A stretch of 64,000 nucleotides of DNA, from assembly GCA_037389465.1 (NCBI GenBank), contig JAZARR010000159.1, forward strand, positions 2,468,501-2,532,500, read 5' to 3'. Under the pieces are notes generated by a model, which saw nothing but the letters and a program-made list of their open reading frames with translations, was not told the origin of the DNA and ran no database searches. Positions 13,437-35,833 of the stretch are shown here, one piece after another (position 1 is the stretch's first letter; every line of letters begins with the position of its first letter). This DNA is from Baylisascaris procyonis. Lineage: Eukaryota > Nematoda > Chromadorea > Rhabditida > Ascarididae. The position numbers were made by a program, and so were the translations under genes.

Positions 13437-15720
13437 TAGCGTTACTGTACAATATTGTACTTACGGGATAAATCAGTTGATCAGCTGATCAGATATTGGC
13501 GCAATAAACGCCACAGTTAGGTGTCTCCATATCCCCGAGGCTGAGTGACTCGTCGATAAAATTTACAGCAGATCAAGTGAAACACCTCAGGGCAAAGGCA
13601 GGCTCTGGGCTCTCTTATAGAAAACGGAGCTGATGTGTGTGCTATTCATTTGCAGATGCTGCTGTAACCTGATAGTGCAGTTTTTACCTATTCATGTTAC
13701 ATGAATTTTATATGCTGCGTTCTTTGTCTAGTATATTCACCATTAAATTAATGTTTAGTAGTCGACGAGTAAAACTTCCAGCTGAACAAGCAGAGAGCAG
13801 TTTTCCTTCGAAAATTCGAAAATGTGAGAAGATGGGTTGTTTTATTTTTACAGAAATTCCAAAAAAGAGGCATGATTTTAGCAAATCATTTTGTTCAAAC
13901 AACGATATTACCGTAGGAATTTCCTCTGAAGCCCAGGTACTGGAAAATCCATCTTGTTTCACTTTGAAATAACTTCGCTGAGTTGTTTGTTTTCTTACGA
14001 TGCGCTTCTGTGAATTTGTTCCAAAAAACCGCATTAAGGTCGCTGTCGTCTCCATTGGTCTGCAAGTGTCTGCGCATGTATGCATATGGTCCGTTTGGCT
14101 GTCCAGTAGTTTCAGTGGAAGAATAGTTAAAGCTATCGCAGCGAAATTCGATTATGCCATATTTCGCCTTGATGCAGTAAATTTGAAAGCAGTTAGAGAA
14201 ATTCATGAGTGCCAAAAAAAACTTACATGCATTTCATATTATTTCAGACTAGTTGGGTTGCGTGAAAACAAATCATTTGTCGATTCTTTCTGTGCGGAAG
14301 TTCGAATCAGCAGGAAAATAAAAGCTTTAATTAGCATATTTTATTTCTTTTTTTGTGATGAATTTATGAGAGCGGTCATTCAAACGAATGAGATGTAAGA
14401 CAGTATATCGTACTGATCGGCTTCTTTGGTGTTATTCTCCACTTGTATTATAATGACATTTTTGTGGTTATCTGCTTGGTTAATGGTGGAATCTATTTGC
14501 CGTTCCCAACTCTTCACCAACTTTTTTGAATTGCGATTTAATTGTGGTGTTTATTTTTATTAGTTTAGTGTTTGCTTTTGCAAGTTTAAGAGAGTTTTAT
14601 TATGTCAGCTGTTGCTAAAAGAAGGCGATCGAATAGTTAATGACATAAAAAACCTGAAAGAGAGCGGTTATTGATCATATATCGCCCAAAAAATTCCCCG
14701 AAAGGTTATGAGATGCTCCATTATTGTTAACTCACTGGTTTTTGAGTGAATTGCTGTGGTTTTCAATAAATTCGTCAAAAAACGATGCTAAGCACGAAAT
14801 GAAAATGAGGCAGAGAATCGGGGATTATATTCGCAAATTCCCAATATATGATCCTCACCTGCATTTCAGCATGCTTTCTTATAATAGCGCTTCTTAACCT
14901 AGAATCTTATTGAAAACGCCTAAAGAGTGTATACAAGGCAGTAGAGGCTTTTTATTATTATTGACAATCAAGACTGAAATATTTGCCTCTTTGTAATATT
15001 CGATAAAAATTCAAGAGTGAAACAAATGTCAAACCTGCAGTCAACCTACTATATGCAGTTTCACTCAGGTTTAATGTAAATGAATAAAAATTTATCAGAA
15101 ACCTGAGAATTAAAACTGAAAGAATGCCGATTATTAAGCAGTGTAATGTTTTTTTTTTTTTTTTCTAATTATAAGTGAATAGCTTTGAAAGTAATGAAAC
15201 TTTCATCCATCGCAGAATTAGATGCACCTGAATTCTTTGGCCTGAAATCCTATATTTTTATTCTGTAAGGGAACCCATGTAGACTAGGATAGACACATGC
15301 GTATTATTATATTCCAAAAAGCAGACTCAGGGATTGCTTTTAATGGCTCGAACGCTGTTTAAAAACCATGACGTAGTGACTGAACAGTTTTTATCAACGC
15401 TTTCCATTCGATGATGGTCTGATCACCACAATCTTCGCTTACTGAGCTCGAATAGCCGACATTTTTTTTTCAGCCCATCCTCTATAATCTCAGAGAAGAA
15501 AGCAGAGTGCAATATGGAAACAGGTTTAGATGGAGTATAGGTAGACAACATGAAGCGAGGGCATTTTCAGGCTGTACTTTTGGTTGATTTATATACTTGA
15601 TCGGTAGCTAATATTCTCGTCGCTGATAAACAATTATTAATTTATATGTATTGTACTTCTGAATTGCGACCTAACATTGAAGAGCAATAATGTGCTGAAT
15701 GATTGAATTTGTGCACATTT
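13437..15720. other. Intergenic, upstream of the HSP20 gene
   Basis: No gene recognised. Several open stretches of 92-132 codons overlap on both strands between 13694 and 14398, none with a domain, signal peptide or splice pattern. From 14400 to 15720 the sequence is AT-rich with a T-tract near 15149. I looked for heat-shock elements (alternating GAA/TTC blocks) close to the HSP20 start and saw no clear one. Confidence 0.5.
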
Positions 15721-15735
15721 AGGTGAAAGGTGAAG

Positions 15736-16906
15736 ATGCCAACGAAAGGATCGGATAAAGATGAGCAATTGACAGGATCATCTCGCAATTGGGAAACAGC
15801 ACAAAATGAGCAATACTTCCAACATTTCTACGATGAAGCAATGCGTCAACTTGGTCAACCGTTTCGCAATATTTCGCCCTATTGGCTTGAGTTGCCGATT
15901 ATGCAAGAGTGCAACGTTGGCAACGCGATCGGGAAGGTATAACTTCGTCTTTTATTTTTTGTGTTGCCAATGAAAAAATTCAAAATTAGCGGAAAGTGGT
16001 GATAACAATAATATTCACTGGAAATGAATAAAGGTTTTCTGTTTGTAGTGCCGAGCAGTCTTAATGATGCAAATTATTCCACTATCTTTTCTCCTGAAGG
16101 ATAGTGATTGTGCTTGGTTGAATTTGCTGAGGAATAACCGCTGTAATCTTACTTGGAGTTGTAATGCACCAAACGAATCGATAATGTTTCACAGCGTAAA
16201 TGAACAACCGTTTCAAAATTACCAAAAGCACCAAAAAGTTATGATGGGATAGTAGGGGATTAACACAATATTAGTAATGTCTTGCTTTGTATTTAAATAA
16301 TTGTGGAAACTTCGAGTTATCTAAAAAGAAGGAGTTGAAATATTTTGAAAACGTTGGAACGTTTTTTTTTTGACATTTTGAGGCCGACGGCGATCGATGG
16401 ATCGCAGTAAGTTCAGAGATGTGGCTAGAATGTTGCTGAGGTGAAGTTGAATGACTGTTGCTATATGTTATTTGTAATAGTTTATTAGATGAACATTTCT
16501 TGAAAAACATCAGCGAGAAAAGAATGCTAAAAACTCGAACAAGCCGGAACCAGTACTCCGACTGTGGTTTAAGGCGACAGACGATGAGGAGAAGTTTGCG
16601 GTTGAGATAGATGTTTCGCAGTTCATGCCGCAAGAATTGTCGGTGAATGTACATGAGCGCGAGCTTGTCATAGAGGCGCATCAGATTCGACGTCCCGACG
16701 AGATTGGCTCGATCGAACGTCATTTCGTTCGACGTTACACGCTACCTGATGACACAAAGCCTGACGGTATCACGTCTCATCTCAGCAATACGGGCGTACT
16801 CAGCGTTTCAGCACCGAAATTCAACGACGCAAAGCAATCTCATTCCCTACAATCACAGACACTTTCCAAAGACGAAGCAAAGCAAAAATCAACTGAATCT
16901 TGCTAG
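15736..16906 (+). CDS. Small heat-shock protein (HSP20/alpha-crystallin)
   Basis: Two exons, 15736-15936 and 16514-16906, phase 0, 197 aa. Small heat-shock proteins are ATP-independent chaperones that hold unfolding proteins, usually as cytosolic oligomers. The first 67 residues form a family-variable N-terminal arm. The alpha-crystallin domain spans about residues 82-165, from LRLWFKATDDEEKFAVEID through MPQELSVNVHERELVIEA to the conserved NTGVLSVSAPKF. The tail is polar and ends KSTESC; I do not see a clear I-X-I motif. Start choice: ATG at 15736 lies 14 bases after an acceptor (CATTTAG), as expected for a trans-spliced nematode message; a GTG six bases earlier is ignored. A related fragment lies 1.2 kb downstream. 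Which C. elegans hsp gene is the orthologue cannot be told. Confidence 0.88.
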
Positions 16907-18034
16907 TGTATGGATGTGTGTGCGCTACTTTGTTATTATATCTCGCTGATACGGTGGTTAAGATTATAAAGCGGTGAAGAAGAGGGCAACGAAGAGGGGG
17001 GGGGGAGTGGAGTTGGAATGTTACTCGAGTATGTATTCGCATAAATCTATTCACGTTGTCAGAAATATAGGTGTTATATTTCTTAAACAGAATCATAATC
17101 AGCTGTAAAGTAACACGTCGAACATACGGTCACCTGAGCTCAAATTTTTGTTTCACGTTGTGTGTCGAACGGCACAGATATCAAATATCCTCTTGATGTT
17201 TTATGAAGGAAGCACTCAAGTGCAACTAACAATTACTTTAGACTACGCATAAACGCGGTAATATTTGGAGTGTTAAATTTATTGATGCTATGGAACTTAT
17301 GTCTTTGTGCGGTTTTTTTGCAGTTATGCATACTGTAAATCTTCTTTTTTTTTCATCGATTTATTTTACTGTGTTGCTTTTATATCGAACAAAGTTGGAA
17401 ACGAGTACCGTCTGTCATCTTTCCTTTGCATTTAGTTTCGCTCTAAACTTGAAGCATGTACGGTATTTATTTAGTAAGACCTGTGAGCAGGAAGTCTGTT
17501 CAATCATACTACCAGTGTGTATAATTTCTATTGTCTTCTCATGTTCACCGCTCTGAGTATTACTCTCGAATCTGTACAAAATCTTTCCACTATCAAACAA
17601 TTATCACCATATGTTGCATGTTTAAGGTTTTTGACTGAATAACTTTCTAAATGCTGAGTTTCTTCATAATTTTTTAAAATATTTATGTTCTGTATAAATT
17701 GCTGTGCAATATTCTAGTGATCAATATCAGTGATATCGAATTCACGCGTATGATACACGTGGTATTTGCCAACGAAAGATGAAACAAATGAAAGTACTGC
17801 AGTGATCTTATCCAACGTTGTGAACGTAATATGTGCTCGTAGCTTTGTAAGTGAAAGGTGGTGATGAAGCAGTTATGTAACGGGGAAACTTTATTTGGGA
17901 CAAGCAATAACCTGTCTACTTTTATTGATGTATTTATTTAATTTATTCAAGATTTCATATAGAAACAAATATACATATACATTTTTTATTCCTCCTAATG
18001 ACTGCTTTCTGCAAATGACACAAAGCAAGCAGTA
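16907..18034. other. Intergenic, 3' of HSP20
   Basis: No gene recognised. A G-run occurs at about 16996-17005. The remainder is AT-rich and presumably includes the HSP20 3' untranslated region. Confidence 0.5.
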
Positions 18035-18199
18035 AAAGAAATGATGAAGAAAAAAGAATCCTTGGGGAACAGCTCTCGATCACATTCAGCAATCAAAGCC
18101 AACTTCGATCTCATCGGTCTATCAACGTTTCCCATCGTACGTTCCGACTTGAAAACGGATACTGGTGTGCTCACTATTGGTGCAATTTTCGTCAACTGA
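18035..18199 (+). pseudogene. Possible degenerate HSP20 C-terminal fragment
   Basis: On the plus strand the frame ending at the TGA at 18197-18199 reads ...RSDLKTDTGVLTIGAIFVN. This resembles the end of the alpha-crystallin domain; the intact gene upstream has TSHLSNTGVLSVSAPKFND at the same place. The DNA of the TGVL core is also similar. Residues before it (SLGNSSRSHSAIKANFDL) align only loosely and no upstream part of the domain was found. It could be a relic of a tandem duplicate or a terminal exon of a diverged copy. The opposite strand is also open here, so chance resemblance is possible. Confidence 0.4.
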
Positions 18200-21100
18200 A
18201 ACAGTACGGTTCAACTTTAAGCGGTTTGTCAAAAAGCATGTTAGTAGTTTCGTTTGCCCAAGATGGTTCATTGACGAAATTAACGGGGGCCACTATTCTA
18301 GATAAACTTGCTGAGTGAATTTACAATTCTACAAAAGTTTTATGCAAAATTTTACGCCACTAAAGAAATGTAGTGCCCAATCCATCAGCACTGCCAGACT
18401 TTAGGATGCTTTTTTTTAAGTCCTGAAATATTGCTACCTTTATATCGGCGCAAATTAAGAGAAACTGTAGCAGGTGTACAATGGCTATACATTTTGATTT
18501 TGTTAATTTTTTTTGAATTATTAGTAGTGTTATTTTGCAGTTCTTGAAAAATTTTTGCATTTTTTTGTCGCAAATTAAGAAAAGTAGCATTCAGTAATGC
18601 TTTTCATATCTTATTTCTCGTTCATTCTAGAGGCGATATTCCTTTAACGCAAGTAGAAAGGATTATTCTTTGATGGTGGTGTTGTATTTTGCCTAGTTAT
18701 CTTCACAGACCCACACTAGAGCATTGTCAGTGATCGGCAAATATTTTTTATACAGTAATAGCTTATGACGATTCGTCTGATTTCACCGGAAATAAGTCTA
18801 TGGAATTTACGCGTGTAATTAAATTCAATACTAGAAACTCAAATTTGCTAGCACTACTATTGCATTGGTTTACGGCCAGTATAGTCGAATTGGTGCTAGG
18901 ACAAATGCTTATGAAGTATTGAGCTATCATAGACAATTAAGGTTTATTACAACAAGAAGTGCTATGAGTGCTCTGCAGAAAGCAACGCAATGCACATTCC
19001 CTGCCTTAAATTCACTAATGTTAAAGACTTTCTTTAGTTGAGTTGATAAAATGAGTTCGCGGATTGAAGTGAGGAATAAAAGTGGAAAATTTTGCTGTAA
19101 GAGTCGATTTTTCGGTCTCGTAACAGTTTCAACCTTGGCACGTACCCATCGACACCCAGTGAGGCTGCATGAAAATTTTGCATTAACAAGTTCAAGCATT
19201 CCAGAAACGAGATAGTGAAGATTTATAAAACTATGGGTGTAGCAGTTTTTGATTAAAAAGTTAACTTTAACCTTGAAAGCAATCACCGGTAAAGCATCGA
19301 ATAAGAGGGCAATAATTTGTTTAAATGATGCTTTGTGATTTAATGTCTCTCAATGATCTTGCCAACATATTCCACACGTAATCTGCCACGTATTGTAACG
19401 GATTATCGCTGGTTTTATTTAGCACTGTTTATCGGACGTTTCTTTTTGACGTTTCTTGCTTGGGTACGGTAACGTCACGTTCCTGTTTAGTTCGTGATCG
19501 TTTATGGCCTGTGAAGGTGGTATACCTGTTGTTCGTGCTTCACCCTCCCTCCACAAAAAATCTTTTTGTGTCGGATGCCGTTATCTACTTTCCGGTCGTC
19601 GAAGAAGGAACCCACTCAAGCAGATCTTAAAAAAACCTTGCTTGTTTTGGCACAGAGATTTACTTTTTTTTTGGTGCTTCCGCTGAGTGAGTATGGTTGA
19701 GTGCATTAGGTTGCGCTCTTCTTCATACCAAGTTTGATTTGTACTTCCTCTACCACCTACCGATTGAAAACGGTCGTGCTCACTGATCGGTAAAAGAAAC
19801 ACAATCCGCCTTTTACAAAGTCAAATTTCACGTATAGAGAGATGGAGAGAGAGAGAGCCTTTACTTGGTCAAATGAGATAGGCTGGTGGATGTACCTCGT
19901 TTTATGGTTCTACTACATATGGGGTGCCTCAATCGCCAATAAGAAGTCGAGAATATTCACGGTGCTTAGATCACCGCGGAATTTCGCCACTGGGATTTTT
20001 CGATGGCGAAGATGCCAGAAATAGTTTTTCCTTTTATATTTCGGCATTTTTTAGCTCAAAACTGTTCACAGTGAAATTTCGTGGCAATTTAAATACTATT
20101 GAAATGTTCAATATTACCTCGACAATTCGGACACCCAAGTAATACTAGAACTCGCTTTACGTGTATTTTCGCCACTTTAATGCTTTTTTTTCCCACTTCA
20201 CTGCCTTCACTATCATCTACCTTCCGACCATTTCTACACCTAGTTTAATAATCTCGCGGTGAGTAGAAAAGCCCTAAGTTGAGAGCACTGCTGTGTAAAA
20301 CTCCAGTATGGGATACTATGAAGCAGTTAATCACGTACTGTCCACTATTAATTAAAATTTTGCTGTTATTTATAGCCTTTAAACTCTACTTCAAATATGA
20401 AGCTTTGGTTTCGACATTAGCAGGATATATGGACATATTTGACCCGTAGTCTGCTACAGTATAAAAATCACTTTTGCTCTTTGTTACCGACTCTTTTCAA
20501 TAAAAGCTTCTGATAAAGGCAACTCGTGAGACGCAATAAACCACTTTCAGGACACTCTTGAGCGCCGAGGTGTGTTTGGTGGAATCCATCGAGTTGTGAC
20601 AAGTTGAGAAAGCTTTTGATTGCTATGCCTGCGTTAACGAGGCTTCGTGGTAATAGGAGCACCGCTGCCCATGACACTTCTATGGCTGTCGCTTTGGATT
20701 ACTCTTCTACCAGTAATTTTCTAACGAGCGTAGTGAATCACTCTCATCCCCCCCCTCCCTTCATTCCCACCCCACTTTCCCTCTCCTCGCCTCCCTCCCT
20801 CCCCCCCCCCCCCCCCCCCACTGCCGAACTACCTACGAACAGTGAAATTGAGATTTAGCTGAACTAAAGAATTTACTGCTTAAAAACGCCACTGTTTCTG
20901 ACAGTATCTTTCATTCTGTTTGTAAAGGTAACATCGTTGTTTATCGCTGCAGATGCATTTCTTTTTCTCTGAGACGTTGACCTCGGATATTGTTCATAAA
21001 CTGTAGGGAACTTCACTGATTGGATCCCTTCACAACAATGTTCTGTTTAATGGTTTGTTCAGTTGTAGACCTATCTCATTAACTTATTTCCTATGCCATA

Positions 21101-21239
21101 TTTTTCGAAGTTTTATTTCAAAAAATTTTTAATATTTTTATCCTTCCAAAACTTATTTTCAGAGAAGTCGTTTATGTATCGTTTTCTTTGCTTCATTAGT
21201 GCTCAGTTAATGTTGTGCGTCTTTGACGTGTTGAAAAAA
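18200..21239. other. Intergenic, low-complexity patches
   Basis: No gene recognised. Contents include a polypyrimidine stretch at about 20747-20819 ending in a run of 19 C. Short open stretches at 19504-19686 and 19842-20024 have no recognisable motif. Confidence 0.5.
20747..20819. repeat. Polypyrimidine tract ending in C19
   Basis: A C/T-rich stretch with few purines ends in 19 consecutive C at 20801-20819. Such tracts are length-unstable and error-prone in sequencing. Confidence 0.9.
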
Positions 21240-21350
21240 ATTCAGCAATGTGTAGCATCGTTGATTGCATTCACATTAACTTCGCAAAAGTTTTTGATAC
21301 CGTTTCTCTCATATTTCCTCGTTGCAAAAATCTGGTCAACGATCTGCGAT
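21240..21350 (+). pseudogene. Reverse-transcriptase motif A relic
   Basis: One plus frame reads CIHINFAKVFDTVS followed by PRCKNLVNDLRYTYKCF. This matches motif A of non-LTR (Jockey/CR1-like) reverse transcriptases, typically YIDFAKAFDTVSH. Only this fragment is recognisable; flanking motifs are absent and the first aspartate has become asparagine. It lies about 300 bases upstream of the NTPDase gene. Chance cannot be excluded for so short a match. Confidence 0.4.
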
Positions 21351-21618
21351 ATACGTATAAGTGCTTCATTGAAACATTTACATGTATTTCTGTTTGATAC
21401 TTTTGCAGTAAACGTATTGCGCTTCTTCTCCTTCTTTGTTTTGTATGTGGACGTCGAAAATGTGCACGCCTTTCCTCCGATGCGCTCAAATTTTATTGCA
21501 AGGCGTACGCAATAGGTTATCGGATATTACGCACGGGGTTTTATTAATCTGTTGGTACTTGCGATGCAGTTGATAGCATTGGGCGTGCTGTATGCTTATG
21601 TTGACTTGACTGCAAAAG

Positions 21619-21624
21619 TTTCAG
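21619..21624 (+). promoter_or_regulatory. Probable trans-splice acceptor of the NTPDase gene
   Basis: TTTCAG 22 bases before the ATG at 21647, with no upstream coding exon. This fits a spliced-leader acceptor. Confidence 0.5.
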
Positions 21625-21646
21625 GTATTGGGCTGGAGATGTTGTG

Positions 21647-32303
<10,657 letters not shown>

Positions 32304-34946
32304 CGCTTCGCGTGCCGTCATAGTTTTTGCACCTGTCGCATTTGCAGCGAATAAAAGGAATTGTATTTCCTCCATTCAAAGGTCTCTTCAAATAGTGTTA
32401 CAGCTGTGATAAAGCCGTTCTTACCATCGTTTTGTTAAAAACCATTCACTTCTCTATTTTTTTTTTCATTCATAGTTGTCTCGAATATTTTAGATATACC
32501 GCTAAAAGAGTAGAGTCGTTCACTCGCCGTCTACTAGTATATCAGGTTGATGTTGTTAATGAGTGAATCTATAATAATTTATTTGTCATCTTTTTTATTG
32601 AGAATGCGTTCGGAAAAATCGTACGAATTTTGCACCACTCATCTTTCCTCACGAAATGTCGACATTTTAAAATGCGCCCAATTTCGGAACATATAGAAAA
32701 TAATTGTAACTAATGGATATTAACAGTATTCCCTAGTCTTTAAATTATTAGCTTTTTTGTGCCTTATGAAACTAGTTTTTCCATTTTTACATTGGTTTTT
32801 CTTTGTATATATGAGAGGAAAGCGGAGAAGGACCAAGGACTGAATTTATTTCTTCAAAAGTTTTTTAATTCGCGACAAAACTTTAGAGGGTTTAAATGTG
32901 GAGAGTATTTGTTAGCTTCCCAATCTTTTTAAGTGTTTTCCTTCTCCGCGCCTTTCCGAACTTCCATATTTTTATAATTGCTCATTTGAATTCCGTTAAA
33001 TTTTGCCAGCACCGATTTGCAGTAGTAAAAAACTAAAATTCATGTTTAGCTTTGTCCACATCCGATAGCACCTGTTGTTGGGACACTGCTTGTTTACGCG
33101 ACGCTCGTGCACAGGGGAGGGGAATGTGACAATGGGACCAACTGAGGGGCCAGCTTCTAGTTACCATATTGGAGGAGAAGGGAATTTTTTTTTTGTGCTC
33201 CAGAAGAAGTCGACTAGGTCGAAGAAAGTTGACGAAGAAATGCTTAGTGCAGTTTTCAAATCAAATAAATTCAAAAGCATGTTCTTATGCATATCGGTGC
33301 GTTGTGTTGAGTCTTTCAGTGTATTTGTCGTTGCTGTGGGTTAATGTCTTATCTAAAAGTCTCTATTACTATGTTGCATATGTATACATTGGTTGCTTTA
33401 AGTTTTGTTGGTAATGTTGTTATAGAGTTGTATTCGATTTCTCCACTCGGCATCGCTGATCGTATTTGATGGGTATTTAGAGTGCCGGTATGTTTGCGCT
33501 GTGTTAATTTATTCATTTCTATATAGACGCTCTTTTTTGCGGATTTTTCATCGGTGATTGGGAATAAGTATCTAATGAGACATGTCAGTGCACTTATCCG
33601 TTGTTTGTGCAGTTATTGGTATCGAGTAAAGTTAACTAACATCAGAAGATGTGTTCCACATGCTTAATTTTGAGTTTCTAGTGTTGCGATACAGCAAGAA
33701 AAAAAACTTTTTGTGGCGATTTTGAAAGTGCTGTTTGAATCGAACAAAAATGAACGGTACAGGCTCCGGCTCCTTGTCATTCTTTTCTGCTATTTTTTCT
33801 CATTTTCCCATCTCTTGTTATCAATTTCTTACAGGCTTTGCTTCCTTGTCAAGGAAAATATATTCCTCATTATAGGACGAAAAGTAATCCAATAATTGGC
33901 TACGAAGGTTGTCTCGCAGGAGAGAAAAAATTTCAACCATTCATTGTTACGCTTGGACATATCCAGCTTCTTCGTGAAGGTGGCCTCTGTTATTGAACAT
34001 CCTGAACGAGATTTTTGGGGAAGTAAACCTTTATTATCTCACAAAATGGGAATAAATCGCTTAAGAGTTTTTGCTCACTGTGCCAGATCATACTGCCTGT
34101 ACCAGTAATTTTCTAGTACGATCTCGCAGTTTTGACATACTTGACTGGTCATCCTCTCTGTTTGATGATCTATAGAAGTATAGGAGAAATTACTTAAAAC
34201 TTTTCAGTTATTCAGACAACTGCCATTAACCTGTGCATTATTTTGATTTACTGCTTCAGGTCAATAAACCTTTGTATTTGGTGAGCGCTTGGAAAGGTGG
34301 GATGGGTTACCGAGATGTGCGTGAGTTTGAAGGACATCGCAAACGCTCTCATGATAGCGGAATATAATTAACGGGAAACAAAGGAATGTAGGGGAAGGAG
34401 TGCGTCTGTGATCATTGTAAACATTGGCTTCCACTAAAACATAGGCGTTCTCTTTGGGATGGTCGTTTATCGAAAAGGAGCCAGGGGAGTGATGCTTCAT
34501 ATGCATCATGTTCTGTTAACGCTACTCAAAAGAGGCTTTTTAGCAAAGATCTTAAAGCGTGACATTTATATAAGAAAGTCTAAGTGATTTGTTAAAAAGT
34601 ACATTTCAACTGTTAAAGTTATCATTCTATCAGTTGTCAGTTAATCAAATACTTCAGGCTGATCAGTTAATTTCGACGATGTGGAAATTACGCTTTGGAC
34701 TGCAAAAGAAGGATTTGTCCTCTATACTGCTGCTTTCTAAAATGAAGTTATGACTTCATTTAGTTCTGGTTTTCAGGTTATTTGCTTCCCTCTGATTTCG
34801 TAATTTCCATTCATTCCGTTGCCAGTGGAACGGTATTTGTGAGAAGAAAATTATTAGAAACGAACAATGAAGCATAACGTTGAATCTTTTACTCATCTTT
34901 ACTTATTTATAATTTTTAATCAATATACAAATTGGAAACAATTTAT
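32304..34946. other. Intergenic between NTPDase and the cysteine-rich gene
   Basis: The first 100 bases are the NTPDase 3' region with AATAAA at 32350-32355. Beyond it I see no gene. A patch at 34261-34512, more GC-rich than its surroundings, reads open on the minus strand for 82 codons and ends in a near-palindrome around ATGCTTCATATGCATCAT; it looks like a dispersed repeat rather than a gene. Confidence 0.5.
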
Positions 34947-35833
34947 TCATTCATCATAGACTACTTGTTCGATCATCTTCACGAAGCACTGCTGTGTGTT
35001 TTTGAAGCAAGTTTGCCTCTCGCCTACCGTATCCATACACAATAAATGCGCAATTGCACAGATCTTCGAACCCTCTAAGCACCTATAACAAACATTCTCG
35101 TTTTATTGCAGATAACTAAGTAGTTACATCGAATAAACCTTAAAAGTAGTTTTTGACTCGCTCTGATAGTATCCGAGTTGTACGATTGACAAAGTTGCGA
35201 TAGTTATTACGATTATTGCGATTTCCTATAAAGGTTGAGGTTAGTTCCTCTTTGCCAGTAATACCAATCAGTAATGGATCACTGACCTATCCTCGGATAT
35301 TTGCATAGTTGGACATTTGCGCCACAGAAATTTTCGAGGACTAAGTATTCGACAGTGTAATTAGGCGTCAGTTTATTGCAGCAAAAAGAAATGCTGCGTT
35401 ACCTTGCATTAATATCGGCGCATCTGTAGGGTTCATAGAACAATCTGCATCTCCTGTTTAGTTCATCACAGCTTTCCACTTTAAGGCTTTTTTCTGCTGC
35501 ATAGGCTGAAAAAAAAGGTTTACGTCGTGGGCATGTTATCTCTTAAAAGTAAGCTTAATAAGCTTTAGTGAAACTTTCATGGAATTTGAGTTTCGTTGAA
35601 GCAGTTCTGCAATGATTCCTCTTTTCAACAAAAAATGTGTAAAAAAACATCTGATAGGAGGGGAATTCGGCGATTCTACTGCGACGATTTTCTTATTAAC
35701 AAACCGGAAGTAGTTATGCGGTGGAAGACTCAAGAAAGCACTTACAGCGATTCCTTAGATAAGTGCTTTCCGAAAGTTGTATAGTGCATACGAACGCAAC
35801 ACTTGTCCAACAAATTGCGAAGTTTACCTTCAT
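34947..35833 (-). CDS. Small secreted cysteine-rich protein, family not recognised
   Basis: Four exons, 126 aa: 35746-35833, 35403-35505, 35287-35340, 34947-35082; all phases agree. The ATG lies one base after an acceptor (TTTCAG at 35835-35840), strong support for a trans-spliced start. Residues 1-23 form a signal peptide (MKVNFAICWTSVAFVCTIQL...). The mature part has nine cysteines at 42, 49, 58, 73, 83, 90, 97, 107 and 114, with regular CX6C spacings at 42-49, 83-90, 90-97 and 107-114, and ends EQVVYDE. An odd cysteine count suggests a free thiol or disulfide dimer. AATAAA overlaps the stop codon. It resembles the many cysteine-rich secreted proteins of nematodes, but the spacing is not ShKT, CAP or EGF, and I assign no function. 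A perfect 11-bp hairpin covers the exon 1 donor. Confidence 0.75.
35734..35770. repeat. Perfect 11-bp inverted repeat spanning a 5' splice site
   Basis: Arms at 35734-35744 and 35760-35770 are exact reverse complements with a 15-base loop. On the minus-strand transcript the GU of the exon 1 donor (35745-35744) sits at the loop/stem junction and the AAGU that follows is inside the stem. Confidence 0.85.

Noticed and set aside
13694..14398. Cluster of 92-132 codon frames on both strands
   Set aside because: With the stop-codon density of AT-rich DNA, about one frame of 125 codons is expected by chance in 64 kb. None of these has motifs, and they contradict one another.
21093..21515. 140-codon hydrophobic, phenylalanine-rich plus-strand frame
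   Set aside because: Its composition follows from the T-rich strand. The reverse-transcriptase relic in another frame explains part of it better.
35130..35228. Possible extra exon inside intron 3 of the cysteine-rich gene
   Set aside because: It has splice-like borders, but inclusion puts a stop four codons in. Skipping it gives a good cysteine-rich C-terminus.
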